Positions 32,540 to 41,386 of a DNA stretch of 64,000 bases are shown piece after piece. The translations under genes and the position numbers were made by a program. Source of the DNA: CAYFWF01 sp964346815. GTDB taxonomy: Bacteria; Acidobacteriota; Aminicenantia; Aminicenantales; Aminicenantaceae. The stretch lies in NCBI GenBank assembly GCA_964346815.1, contig CAYFWF010000019.1, forward strand, positions 149,693 through 213,692. Direction: 5' to 3'. The notes beneath the pieces are model-generated. The model saw only the letters and a list, made by a program, of their open reading frames with translations, was not told the origin of the DNA and ran no database searches. How positions within the stretch are numbered: position 1 is the first letter of the stretch; every line of letters begins with the position of its first letter.

Positions 32540-33919
32540 TCATGCAGTCCGGGGATAAGCCCTTCCGATGGTCAGAGCATATTCGATCGTTTCCATGAGA
32601 TTTTTGCTGGAAAGGGCAGGTGAAACAGCCACTAACCGGAGGACGGCTTTCTTTCCCAGCTTTGTCTTGGATATGGATCGTTTCCCCTCCTGCATCACAT
32701 GGCTGTAGATATATTCCTGCAAATGGTTAAGCTCGCCTTTGGGAAATCCTTCTGGCGTGACACGAAAACAAAGGATTCCTGTGTCGGGGCGGAGACTCAG
32801 TTCTATTCCCGGTTCGTCTTGAATTCGATCAGCAGTCTCCCGGATGGTCTTGAGAGGAGCGTGAAGCCTCTCCACTGCCCTTTTTTTGCCTTGGTAAAGG
32901 AGCGAAGTCACAAGAACCAGGGCTGAGAACGGACGCGTAGAGGGAGGAGATTTGAGACCAGGATTGGGCTTAGGATCTTCGGCAGGATTGAAATAATCGC
33001 TGTGGAGAGCCATCCGTTCGAAATCTTTCTTTTTCTTGACAAAAAGAACAGAACTGGGGATAGGGATGCTGAGCTGCTTATGGGGATCCCAGGAGACAGA
33101 ATCTGCCAGCTCTCTTCCTGCAAAAAGAGGCTCCCACTCAGGGACCAGGCAGTAAGCGAGGCCGTAGGCTCCATCCACATGCAGCCAGACTCCAGACTCT
33201 TGACAAACCTGAGCTAGGGGACGGATAGGGTCGACTGATCCGGTCGAAGTGGTTCCGGCAGTCGCCACCAAACAGACAATGTCTTTTCGATCCTTGAGTT
33301 CATCCAGAATCTTTTTCGCCTTATTCAGGTCGATGCGCCTGTTTTTGTCGACAGAGAGAGGAAACAGGTTCTCTTCTCCGAGCCCCAGCATGCGGACAGC
33401 GTGCCTGACCGAAAAATGAGCGTCTTCCGACGTCAGAATGGACAAATTTGCGGGATCATCGAATCCCTGGAGTCCTTTCTGTGCAAAATCAAATCCATGC
33501 TCTTCGGCTTTCCGGTGGAGGGCCATATACAGAGCTTGTTGGTTGGCATAGGTGCCGCAGTACATGAATGTGGCGTCTGCTTCTGGACTCAGGCTGAATA
33601 GCCTGCAGAGGGACCTGCAGCAGAGCTCTTCCAGCATGGCTCCACCCGGAGAGACCTGCCAGTTGGTCACGCCCTGGTTGAACTGGAGGGCGATGACAGC
33701 TCCGAATTTTGCTCCTTCCTCGGGAATCGTGTTGAACATGGATTGGAATTCCGGGAGTCCGTAGTTCATCAGATGCGGGAACAAACGTTTCTCCAGGAGC
33801 TGGCGCATTCCAGGAAGAGAGAGCCCTTCCTCTTGAAAATCGACCAGAGGCTTCAAGTCCTCGGCAATCTGTTCAGGAGAAGCACCGGAGAAAATGGGTG
33901 TTTTCGTTTGTTTTTTCAT
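32540..33919 (-). CDS. Group II PLP-dependent amino-acid decarboxylase
   Basis: A 459-residue PLP enzyme. The cofactor region has HVDGAYGLAY and the Schiff-base lysine in SWDPHKQLSIPIPSS (about residue 280); upstream are YCGTYANQQAL and VATAGTTSTGSVDPI. This is the aromatic-amino-acid/glutamate/2,4-diaminobutyrate decarboxylase group. The conserved domain starts at MKKQTKTP, so I take ATG 33919; the open frame continues 35 codons further upstream and would overlap the hydantoinase gene. The substrate cannot be told; the neighbouring aminotransferase, symporter and hydantoinase suggest an amino acid being turned into an amine or beta-amino compound. Confidence 0.86.
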   Translation of the reverse strand: MKKQTKTPIFSGASPEQIAEDLKPLVDFQEEGLSLPGMRQLLEKRLFPHLMNYGLPEFQSMFNTIPEEGAKFGAVIALQFNQGVTNWQVSPGGAMLEELCCRSLCRLFSLSPEADATFMYCGTYANQQALYMALHRKAEEHGFDFAQKGLQGFDDPANLSILTSEDAHFSVRHAVRMLGLGEENLFPLSVDKNRRIDLNKAKKILDELKDRKDIVCLVATAGTTSTGSVDPIRPLAQVCQESGVWLHVDGAYGLAYCLVPEWEPLFAGRELADSVSWDPHKQLSIPIPSSVLFVKKKKDFERMALHSDYFNPAEDPKPNPGLKSPPSTRPFSALVLVTSLLYQGKKRAVERLHAPLKTIRETADRIQDEPGIELSLRPDTGILCFRVTPEGFPKGELNHLQEYIYSHVMQEGKRSISKTKLGKKAVLRLVAVSPALSSKNLMETIEYALTIGRAYPRTA

Positions 33920-33956
33920 CGTATGTTCGAACCTGCTAAAAAATATTTCTGGAAAT

Positions 33957-35381
33957 TCAAAGAGATGCCCGTATGGAAAAATCGATCTTGCGGTGCAGAT
34001 ATCGACCCCTGCCTTTTTCCGCATACAGCTTCTCGCCGTCCAGGATCAATTCTCCTCGAGAGAGGACCTTGACGATTTTTCCGGTTATAGGAATATCCTC
34101 ATAGGCCGACCAATCTGTGGCCATGTGAAGGGTCTTTCGGCTCATGGTCCATGCGGCTTGTGGATCGAAAAGAACGATGTCAGCATCGGATCCTGGATTC
34201 AGTGTTCCTTTTTGGGGATAGAGTCCAAAGAGAACGGCGGGATGAGTTGCAACTAACTCCACAAATCGAGGCAGGGACAGGCGTCCTTTGGCAACACCTT
34301 CCGAATAGAGGAGGGGCACCCGGACTTCGATGCCGGGAATCCCATTAGGGCATTTGTCGAAGCGGTCAGCCCCCAAAAGCTTAGCTTCCCAGGAGTAAGC
34401 CGCATCGTCAGAGGAAACCATGGATAGGCGCCCATCCTGAAGGCCTTTCCAGAGCCGATCCTGTATTCTTTTGTTCCGCAAGGGAGGAGAACAAATCCAT
34501 TTGATGCCGTCCTCGCGTTCGAGCATATTTTCGGTGAAGATCAGATAATGGGTGCAGGTTTCTGCCATAACATCCAAACCTTCTCCTCTAGCTTCGCCCA
34601 CCAGCTCCACTCCTCCGGCTGTGGCCATGTGGACGATAAACAGCCGAGCCCTGGTTTCCTTTGCCAGTTGGATACAGCTCTGGATGGCTCTGATCTCTGC
34701 CTCTGGCGGTTTGCTCCGTGCATGGTAGATGGGCTTGGTCAGTCCTTCGCCGAGCATCCGCGTTACATTCTTTTCGACGATATCGTTGTCCTCAGCATGA
34801 ACCATCAGCATGCCGCCGGCCTTCCCGAGAGATTCCATGATCTCCCACATATCGTTCTCTTCGACCATCAGTCCTTCAGACCGATATGTCATGTAGCATT
34901 TGATGGTCGGAGCTCCTTGCTTGACTAAAAGAGGGACCTCTTTCAAGGTGTTAGGCGTGAGATTCGTGATGACAGGATGGACTCCCCAATCCACAAGGGC
35001 TTTCCCTTTTGCTTCTTCTTTTTTGGCTTCCAGAGTCTTTATCAGAGGCTCGCCAGAAATCTGATTGGAAAAATCCACCACGCTGGTCACACCTCCGTAG
35101 GCTGCTGCCAGGGTTCCAGTATAGTAATTATGGACACTGACTGTGTTCATGAATTCATCGTTGAAGTGGACGTGAGGGTCGACAGCGCCAGGAAATACGA
35201 GAAGTCCTGCGGCGTCGATTGTCCCATCTGCTTCCTGGGTCGGTAAATTTCCAATCGCAGCAATTTTTTCGCCTTCGATCAAAAGATCCATCCGGGAGAC
35301 AGACTGTCCCAGAACAGCGGTTCCTCCTCGGATGAGAATTTTTCTCTTGCCTGCCAACTTGCTCTCTCTTCGGTGGGCCAA
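33957..35381 (-). CDS. Hydantoinase/dihydropyrimidinase-type amidohydrolase
   Basis: A 474-residue cyclic amidohydrolase. Metal ligands are all present: DPHVH (about 69), the carboxylated Lys in TIKCYMTY (about 162), His in VHAEDN (about 195), His in VHMATAGG (about 250) and Asp in SSDDAAYS (about 322). This set defines the D-hydantoinase/dihydropyrimidinase/allantoinase group. The start is TTG at 35381 with GGGGAG 9 bases upstream; an ATG six bases earlier is out of frame. It is the first of a minus-strand series with the decarboxylase, symporter, unknown protein and racemase. Confidence 0.9.
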   Translation of the reverse strand: MAHRRESKLAGKRKILIRGGTAVLGQSVSRMDLLIEGEKIAAIGNLPTQEADGTIDAAGLLVFPGAVDPHVHFNDEFMNTVSVHNYYTGTLAAAYGGVTSVVDFSNQISGEPLIKTLEAKKEEAKGKALVDWGVHPVITNLTPNTLKEVPLLVKQGAPTIKCYMTYRSEGLMVEENDMWEIMESLGKAGGMLMVHAEDNDIVEKNVTRMLGEGLTKPIYHARSKPPEAEIRAIQSCIQLAKETRARLFIVHMATAGGVELVGEARGEGLDVMAETCTHYLIFTENMLEREDGIKWICSPPLRNKRIQDRLWKGLQDGRLSMVSSDDAAYSWEAKLLGADRFDKCPNGIPGIEVRVPLLYSEGVAKGRLSLPRFVELVATHPAVLFGLYPQKGTLNPGSDADIVLFDPQAAWTMSRKTLHMATDWSAYEDIPITGKIVKVLSRGELILDGEKLYAEKGRGRYLHRKIDFSIRASL

Positions 35382-35463
35382 ATCATATCACTCCCCTAAA
35401 TCGAAGTCAAAACAAAGCCCGGAATGCTTGCCAGCGATTCCGCAATTTAATATTCCTGGTTGA

Positions 35464-35492
35464 TTGACTAAGATAATCTACTTTGTTATAAA
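35464..35492 (+). promoter_or_regulatory. Sigma-70 type promoter of the second CBM9/DUF5916 gene
   Basis: TTGACT (35464-35469), exactly 17 bases, and TATAAA (35487-35492) lie 46 bp before the start codon. Confidence 0.72.
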
Positions 35493-35538
35493 TCTGAGCG
35501 ATATTTTAAGGGAATAATGTGACAGGACAAAGCATGAA

Positions 35539-37890
35539 ATGGATATTTTTTCAGACCGGATCATTCCTGCATTTTGCCGCAAAAAGTGGATGCGACACAA
35601 AGTCAGGACCATTGCGATACTGATCCTCTGCAGCTCTGCGGCTTTCGCGCATACAGAGGATAGAGCGGAGAGGTGCGTTATCCGTCACCGGGGAACCCCT
35701 CTGAAGACCGATACGCGAGGCCCCTTGATCATAAAACGGATCGATGGCCCGATTAAACTCGACGGACTCGTCGACGAACCTGCCTGGGAGACCCTGGAAC
35801 CGCTTCCTCATGTTGAACATGGGCCGAATTTCGGAAAAGAGCCTTCAGAACGTACGGATGTTTTGGTCGCCTTTGATGACGATTATCTCTATCTTGCCGG
35901 GCGTCTGTTTGTCAGCGATCCTTCGCTTGTCCAGGGACCGACAAAAAAAAGAGATACTATGATTCCGAGCAGTGATTTTTTTGGTGTTCTCATCGATTCC
36001 TTCAACGATAAAGAGAATGGCTTGGCTTTTTTTACTACACCGGCGGGTTTGCGCTGGGATGCGGCTATATATAACGACATGGTGATGGAAAATCCTCAGT
36101 TCCCCCCGATGAATGAGAGTTGGAACACATTTTGGGATGTGGCTGTATTGCAAAATCAGGAGGGATGGTTTGTGGAGATGCGGATCCCTTTCTCCAGCCT
36201 CCGTTTCCAGGACCAAGACGGCCGCGTGGTGATGGGAATCATCACCTGGCGGTGGATTGCCCGTAAGAACGAGACCATCATCTTTCCTGCCATCAGCCCT
36301 GATAAGGGGGCATGGAGCATGATGAAGCCATCACTCGCTCAGGAAGTGGTGCTGGAAGGGGTGCAGAGTCGAAGACCTCTGTATGTGACGCCTTATGTAC
36401 TTGGAGGGCAGGGCAGGGTCTTTGAGCTCAACGAAGCAGAAACAGCCTATCGACGGACAGATGATTCTGTGACCGAAGCAGGTTTGGATCTCAAATACGG
36501 TCTCACCAGCAATCTCACGCTCGATATTACGGCGAATACGGATTTTGCCCAGGTCGAAGCGGATGATGTGCAGGTCAATCTCACGCGGTTCTCCCTGTTT
36601 TTTCCTGAGAAGAGGCTTTTTTTTCAGGAGCGGGCGAGTATTTTCGAATTCAATTTCGGAGGACCGAACCGCCTTTTCTACAGCCGACGTATAGGAATCT
36701 ATGAAGATGAAGAGGAGGATGAAGTCAAGGCTGTTCGCTTATATGGGGGGCTGCGGTTGGTAGGCCGAGTCGGTGGATGGGATTTGGGATTTATGAACAT
36801 GCAAACAGCAGCGATCGAGGAGTCCCCTTCCGAGAATTTCGGGATTTTGCGTGTCCGCCGCCGGGTCTTCAATCCCTATTCTTATGTGGGAGGAATATTG
36901 ACTTCCCGGATAGGGATGGATGGGAGCTACAATGTGGCCTACGGATTGGATGGGATCCTGCGGTTGTTCGGAGATGATTATTTGACCATCAACTGGGCAC
37001 AGACCTTTGAGGATGAGGCTCCAAAAAATGCTCTTTCTCTGGATCCGGCGAAGTTCAGGCTGAGCTGGGAGAGGCGAACCCAGAAGGGGATCGGCTACAA
37101 CCTCAGCCTTTCCCGGGTAGGTGAGGATTACGATCCGGGCATGGGCTTTGAAATGCGCGAGGATTACACCCGTCTTGGAACTCGTTTGTTTTACGGATGG
37201 ATTCCGGGCGAGAAATCTTTTCTTCGTTTCCACCAGATGTATTTAGATGGATTTCTTTTCCAAAGGAACATCGATGGCTCCACTGAATCAGCAGAATTCG
37301 GGACCGGATGGACGTTCGAATCGAAGTCTGGTTGGGGTGGAAATCTTCAGCCAAAGTTGTATGTCGAAAACCTTACCGAGACCTTCGAGATCTCGGACCA
37401 TGCCGAAGTCCCTCCTGGTGAATATACTTTTTACGGTATCGAAGGATACATCAATACTCCAATGGGAAGACTTTTTTCCCTCATTCCGAATTTTCAAGCA
37501 GGCTCTTTCTATGACGGATGGCGGATATCCGTTGGATCGATCTTTTCCTGGAATTTGTCATCGGTTTGGGAATTGAGCGGATTCTATCAGTTCAACAGAG
37601 TCGAATTTCCGGACCGCAGCCAGGGATTTACGGCTCATTTGGCTAGATTACGCATATTGGCCACCTTCACCACCAAGATATCTGCCAGTGCCTTCATCCA
37701 ATACAACGGAGCAAGTGACATAATCGTTGCCAATGTACGGATTCGTTACAATCCGCGAGAAGGAAACGATCTCTACATCGTCTATAATCATGGTGTGAAC
37801 ACAGCCCGATACCGAGAAATTCCTCATCTCCCTTATACGAACAACCAGGCGGTCATGATCAAATATTCCTATACCTTTAATATTCAGTGA
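35539..37890 (+). CDS. CBM9-like/DUF5916 outer-membrane beta-barrel protein (second copy)
   Basis: A 783-residue exported protein built like the one at 20548-22833: CBM9-like domain (IKLDGLVDEPAWETLEPLP, VAFDDDYLYLAGRLF, GVLIDSFNDKENGLAFF) and DUF5916 barrel (ITANTDFAQVEADDVQVNLTRFSLFFPEKRLFFQERASIF). The two share order of domains and motifs but only moderate identity, so they are old paralogs. The signal peptide core is VRTIAILILCSSAAFA; an ATG at 35590 directly before it is a good alternative start, with 35539 giving a long n-region. A strong promoter precedes it. It may bind and pass glycans or glycopeptides, but this is inference from the family. Confidence 0.86.
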   Translation: MDIFSDRIIPAFCRKKWMRHKVRTIAILILCSSAAFAHTEDRAERCVIRHRGTPLKTDTRGPLIIKRIDGPIKLDGLVDEPAWETLEPLPHVEHGPNFGKEPSERTDVLVAFDDDYLYLAGRLFVSDPSLVQGPTKKRDTMIPSSDFFGVLIDSFNDKENGLAFFTTPAGLRWDAAIYNDMVMENPQFPPMNESWNTFWDVAVLQNQEGWFVEMRIPFSSLRFQDQDGRVVMGIITWRWIARKNETIIFPAISPDKGAWSMMKPSLAQEVVLEGVQSRRPLYVTPYVLGGQGRVFELNEAETAYRRTDDSVTEAGLDLKYGLTSNLTLDITANTDFAQVEADDVQVNLTRFSLFFPEKRLFFQERASIFEFNFGGPNRLFYSRRIGIYEDEEEDEVKAVRLYGGLRLVGRVGGWDLGFMNMQTAAIEESPSENFGILRVRRRVFNPYSYVGGILTSRIGMDGSYNVAYGLDGILRLFGDDYLTINWAQTFEDEAPKNALSLDPAKFRLSWERRTQKGIGYNLSLSRVGEDYDPGMGFEMREDYTRLGTRLFYGWIPGEKSFLRFHQMYLDGFLFQRNIDGSTESAEFGTGWTFESKSGWGGNLQPKLYVENLTETFEISDHAEVPPGEYTFYGIEGYINTPMGRLFSLIPNFQAGSFYDGWRISVGSIFSWNLSSVWELSGFYQFNRVEFPDRSQGFTAHLARLRILATFTTKISASAFIQYNGASDIIVANVRIRYNPREGNDLYIVYNHGVNTARYREIPHLPYTNNQAVMIKYSYTFNIQ

Positions 37891-37921
37891 AAATAATCCC
37901 GTATTTCACCCAAATAGGTGA

Positions 37922-37950
37922 TTGACTTCGATTTTTTATTCTGCTATACA
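37922..37950 (+). promoter_or_regulatory. Sigma-70 type promoter of the 115-residue unknown gene and kinase
   Basis: TTGACT (37922-37927), 17 bases, TATACA (37945-37950), 36 bp before the ATG at 37987. It probably also serves the kinase gene 30 bp further down. Confidence 0.65.
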
Positions 37951-37986
37951 TCTAGAGAAAGATTCGAGTAGAGGGATCGGAAACTT

Positions 37987-38334
37987 ATGCTTGGGACGGG
38001 TCACAGCCTGGAAAAAATCGTAGACGGTGCTGTGCAGCTCAGACAGGTGCGCAAGGACGATCTGCGATTCGGAGACGTGATCATCATAACCACCCGGAAT
38101 TCGGACTATTCAATTTGCGTCCTGGAAAACGACCGCTATATTGTTTCCGGGGGTTGGTTCGCCCGCAGGGGTTTCTCGCCTGTAAAAATAGGAATCACAG
38201 GGTGCACCTGGGGGGGGAGCATCATTAAAGTCGATATCCTGGCTGCCTGCGGTCTTCGCCTGGAATTCGGCAACCGCGTGATCACTACCACGATTCGAAA
38301 AGTCCGGGTGATCCGCGGCGGCGGCAAAAACTAG
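37987..38334 (+). CDS. Conserved hypothetical protein, 115 residues
   Basis: A small soluble beta-rich protein (RFGDVIIITTRNSDYSICVLEND, SGGWFARRGFSPVKIGITGCTWGGSIIKVDILAACGLRLEFGNRVITTTIRKV). The pattern SGGWF ... CTWGGS ... AACGLRLEFGN looks like a conserved uncharacterised family that I associate with Acidobacteria and relatives; two Cys and conserved Gly/Trp could mark a binding site. It has its own promoter and is followed after 30 bp by a Hanks-type kinase gene, so it may be a target or adaptor of that kinase. Function unknown. Confidence 0.72.
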   Translation: MLGTGHSLEKIVDGAVQLRQVRKDDLRFGDVIIITTRNSDYSICVLENDRYIVSGGWFARRGFSPVKIGITGCTWGGSIIKVDILAACGLRLEFGNRVITTTIRKVRVIRGGGKN

Positions 38335-38364
38335 CCGCCAAAAACCATTTCAGCCAGCAGAAAC

Positions 38365-40515
38365 ATGATTGGCAAAACTGTGTCGCACTACAAAATCCTC
38401 GAGAAGCTCGGGGAAGGGGGTATGGGTGTGGTGTATAAAGCTGAAGACACCAGACTCAAACGCACTGTCGCCCTCAAGTTCCTTTCATCACACTTGATAA
38501 AAAATGAAGAGGAGAAACATCGCTTTTTACGTGAAGCTCAGGCCGCAGCAGCTTTGATCCATCCGAATATCTCTACGGTTTTTGCGTTCGAAGAATGGGA
38601 AGGAATAAATTTCATCTCTATGGAATATGTGGATGGACAGACACTGGATCAGCTCATCCGTGCTGGTCCTTTATCTGTCGACCGAGCGGCAGAATTTTTT
38701 ATCGCCGCTGCAGATGCCCTTTCTCTTGCTCATCGGAAAGGGATCGTCCATCGAGACTTAAAACCAGGAAACATCATGGTAACCGCCGAGGGGCCCACCC
38801 AGGTAGGAAGACAAATCAAAGTCATGGATTTTGGGCTGGCGAAGCTGAAAATGGAACAGAAACTCACTCTCACTGGAACAATAATGGGGACAATATCCTA
38901 CATGTCTCCAGAACAGGCAAGAGGAGAGCCGGTGGACCTCAGGAGCGACATCTTCTCTCTTGGAGCTGTTTTCTATGAAATGCTCGCAGGATGTCCGGCA
39001 TTCGGAGGTGGTGAGGCAACAGCAATCCTTTACAACATCGTTCACGAAGAACCCGCTCCTCTATCCAAAGCTCCTAATGATATTCCACAGGCTTTGGAGA
39101 AGATCGTTAACAGATGTTTGGCTAAAAATCCGGAGAGTCGATTCCAGAGTATGACTGAACTTTTGGGTGATATGGCTGCTTATCAATACAATCCAAACAC
39201 CCTGGCGGTTAAGGCAGGGGTGGAGAAGAAATCTATTGCTGTTCTTCCTTTTGATGATATAAGCCCAGGTGAAGGCGACGAATTCCTTTCCGATGGTATG
39301 ACCGAAGAGCTGATCATGGCGCTTTCCCAGAATGCTCAGCTCCGAGTCATTGCCCGAACTTCTGTGATGCAGTACAAAAATCAATCCAAAGATGTGAGAG
39401 AGATCGGCAGGGAATTGGGGATCTCTTACGTTTTGGAAGGGAGTGTGCGCCGCTTCGAAGACAATCTGCGTGTCACCGCGCAGCTTGTAGATGCCGATGA
39501 TGGATCACATCTCTGGGCAGATAAGTACGACGGAATCATGAAGGATATCTTCAAATTCCAGGAGGAGGTGGCACAGAAAGTCACGGGTGCGCTTGAAGCT
39601 GAACTGGGTGAGCGGCCTGCAGCAGAAGTCACCAAACCCACTCCGCACAGTGGAGCCTATGAATACTATCTCCAGGGTAAGCTTCTATTGGATGTCCAGA
39701 CTCTTTCCAATCTCGACCGCTCTGTTGCATTGTTAAAAAAAGCACTCGAATTAGATCCTCAATACGCAGACGCTTATGGAACCTTAGCCTCAGCATATTT
39801 GTGGTATTTCGGCACAGGACTCAGGCCAGATCCTGAGTATTTGACACAAGCAGAAAAAATGGCCGACAGAGCAGTTGCCATAGACAAAGATCAAGCCGAT
39901 GCCAACTATGTTTTTGCTAATCTGGCCATGATGGGAGGCAGAATAGAGGAGGCTTTAAAAGAAGCAGATCAGTGGCTGGCGAGAGACCCCTTTTATCCAA
40001 TGGCTCACTGGGTTCACAGCACCATTCGGCTGCACCAAGGAATGTTCGATGCGGCAGTAGCTGAGTATGAACAGGTAGTTACAGATCTGACTTCCAAGCT
40101 CGTATGGCTGGCTTTGGCCTATCGATACGCAGGGAAAATGGAGAAAGCATGGGAGGCAGCAAATAAGGTGAAGCAGCTCGAGCCTGATGGGATTCTCTGG
40201 GCTTATGCCTTTGCGTTCCTCGAGGGGTCAGAAGGGCAAGGCAAGGAGATCCTAAGATATATCGACGAAAGGGTAAAAGGATTTGGGTGGGATTTCCATA
40301 TCGCTGCCTACGGGGTGGCTTCCTTCTATGCCCTGGGTGATGATAAAGAGGAGGCTTTTCGCTGGATGGAAAGGGCTCTCGAGCTCGGCAACCGCAATTA
40401 CCGCTGGTTTGCCATCGACCCGAATCTCGAGAACCTCCGTGAAGATCCACGCTTTGATGAAATATTGAAAAAAGCAAAGACGGCAGCAAAGAAATTAGGA
40501 AAGTATCTCCACTAA
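38365..40515 (+). CDS. Hanks-type serine/threonine kinase with TolB-like and TPR domains
   Basis: A 716-residue multi-domain protein without a membrane helix. Residues about 10-265 are a protein kinase: G-loop LGEGGMGVVYKAED, VALKFL lysine, VHRDLKPGNI (about 128), DFG in VMDFGLAKL (about 154), and SYMSPEQARGEP in the activation segment. Residues about 290-392 are a TolB/FlgO-like domain (SIAVLPFDDISP, LSDGMTEELIMALSQ, VIARTSVMQYKN, YVLEGSVRR), and the rest is TPR repeats. This triple architecture is common in Acidobacteria. It should phosphorylate proteins in the cytoplasm, with the C-terminal parts selecting targets. The first 40 residues are repeated as a broken copy at 40750. Confidence 0.92.
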   Translation: MIGKTVSHYKILEKLGEGGMGVVYKAEDTRLKRTVALKFLSSHLIKNEEEKHRFLREAQAAAALIHPNISTVFAFEEWEGINFISMEYVDGQTLDQLIRAGPLSVDRAAEFFIAAADALSLAHRKGIVHRDLKPGNIMVTAEGPTQVGRQIKVMDFGLAKLKMEQKLTLTGTIMGTISYMSPEQARGEPVDLRSDIFSLGAVFYEMLAGCPAFGGGEATAILYNIVHEEPAPLSKAPNDIPQALEKIVNRCLAKNPESRFQSMTELLGDMAAYQYNPNTLAVKAGVEKKSIAVLPFDDISPGEGDEFLSDGMTEELIMALSQNAQLRVIARTSVMQYKNQSKDVREIGRELGISYVLEGSVRRFEDNLRVTAQLVDADDGSHLWADKYDGIMKDIFKFQEEVAQKVTGALEAELGERPAAEVTKPTPHSGAYEYYLQGKLLLDVQTLSNLDRSVALLKKALELDPQYADAYGTLASAYLWYFGTGLRPDPEYLTQAEKMADRAVAIDKDQADANYVFANLAMMGGRIEEALKEADQWLARDPFYPMAHWVHSTIRLHQGMFDAAVAEYEQVVTDLTSKLVWLALAYRYAGKMEKAWEAANKVKQLEPDGILWAYAFAFLEGSEGQGKEILRYIDERVKGFGWDFHIAAYGVASFYALGDDKEEAFRWMERALELGNRNYRWFAIDPNLENLREDPRFDEILKKAKTAAKKLGKYLH

Positions 40516-40543
40516 CGATATACGGTCTTCTTTCAACAAATAA

Positions 40544-40735
40544 AAAACATCTATTTCCTTTGCCGAGGCAGCAAAAATGTATTTAAAATTAAGGAAGAAA
40601 GGTGTTACAGTAAAGAGCACAATGGATTGTCTGGTCGCCAGAGGAGCAATAGAGAACGACCTGTTCTTACTCCACAGCGATAAGGATTTTACCAGAATAA
40701 GCGAACATTTTCCCTTAAAGATTTGGAATGTTTAA
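40544..40735 (+). pseudogene. Relic of a VapC-type PIN-domain toxin (C-terminal part)
   Basis: Reading from 40544 gives AEAAKMYLKLRKKGVTVKST, then MDCLVARGAIENDLFLLHSD and KDFTRISEHFPLKIWNV before the stop at 40733-40735. This is the typical C-terminal half of VapC (A-x-x-Y-x-x-L-R-x-K-G-V-T-V, D-C-L-V-A, H-x-D-x-D-F). The N-terminal half, including the first catalytic Asp, and the VapB antitoxin are missing and an in-frame stop precedes the fragment, so it is a relic. Confidence 0.72.
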
Positions 40736-40749
40736 ATATTGAGCCTTTA

Positions 40750-40965
40750 ATGATTGGCAAGACCATATCTCACTATAAGATTCTGGAGAAACTCGGAGAA
40801 GGCGGGATGGGGGTGGTGTACAAGGGAGAAGATACCAAACTCAGGCGGACAGTGGCGCTTAAGTTTTTACCCAAGGCAAGAAACTTGTCTCACCGGAAGA
40901 TAAAACAGAGGATCAGAATTCTGGTTGACATGCCCATTTCCCAAAACGAGATTTTGGCAGAATGA
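40750..40965 (+). pseudogene. Truncated N-terminus of a Hanks-type kinase
   Basis: The first 43 or so residues (MIGKTISHYKILEKLGEGGM, then GVVYKGEDTKLRRTVALKFL) are almost identical to the start of the kinase at 38365, then the similarity stops and an unrelated tail leads to a stop. Only the G-loop and the ATP-contacting lysine are retained, so it cannot be a kinase. It is a truncated duplicate of the upstream gene or of another kinase of this genome. Confidence 0.75.
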
Positions 40966-40988
40966 ATAAAGATAACTCAGAATCATCG

Positions 40989-41053
40989 ATGGAAAATGTC
41001 ATGGCGAGCGAGGCGTGGCCATCTCAATATGATACTGGAATGTGCACATTACA
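40989..41053 (+). repeat. Dispersed repeat copy
   Basis: Contains GAAAATGTCATGGCGAGCGA, GCGTGGCCATCTCAATATGA and ATGTGCAC, matching the inverse of 20108-20172 over about 65 bp. A related block, GTCATTCCGAACACCCGAAG through GGAATCTG, follows at 41060-41094. Confidence 0.75.
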
Positions 41054-41126
41054 GTGTCATTCCGAACACCCGAAGGGTGTGTGGGAATCTGACATTTTTT
41101 AATGACAATTATGGAAAGAGACAGTT

Positions 41127-41157
41127 TTGGACAAATGTACCACAGGAGTGGTAGAAT
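41127..41157 (+). promoter_or_regulatory. Promoter with overlapping operator of the nucleotidyltransferase module
   Basis: TGGACA (41128-41133), an 18-bp spacer and TAGAAT (41152-41157) form a promoter 47 bp before the small gene. A perfect inverted repeat TACCAC-agga-GTGGTA (41138-41153) fills the spacer and reaches the -10 hexamer, the classic position of a self-repressing operator. Confidence 0.6.
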
Positions 41158-41204
41158 AACGCTTCGAAAATTTCAGAGATATTTATTCTAGAAAGAGGAC
41201 GACA

Positions 41205-41354
41205 GTGGCAAAAAAAGGGAAAAAGTCAAAGACTGCTGAACAAGAGGAAATCAAGAAACAAATCAAAATGGCTCCTGAAGAGAGGCAGGCATTAGCCCTT
41301 AAGATGAAAAAAGAACATTACGGGAAGAAACTCCCTGATGTCCGCGACTATTGA
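41205..41354 (+). CDS. Small basic protein upstream of the nucleotidyltransferase
   Basis: A 49-residue frame starting with GTG (AKKGKKSKTAEQEEIKKQIK ... MAPEERQALALKMKKEHYGKK). It has a basic N-terminus and helical remainder without membrane segment or known family. A purine-rich GAAAGAGGA precedes the start. It lies between the palindromic promoter and the nucleotidyltransferase gene (32 bp downstream) and may be the partner or regulator of it. Confidence 0.55.
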   Translation: MAKKGKKSKTAEQEEIKKQIKMAPEERQALALKMKKEHYGKKLPDVRDY

Positions 41355-41386
41355 TTGACCTGAATTATTTATAAAGAGGAACTAAT

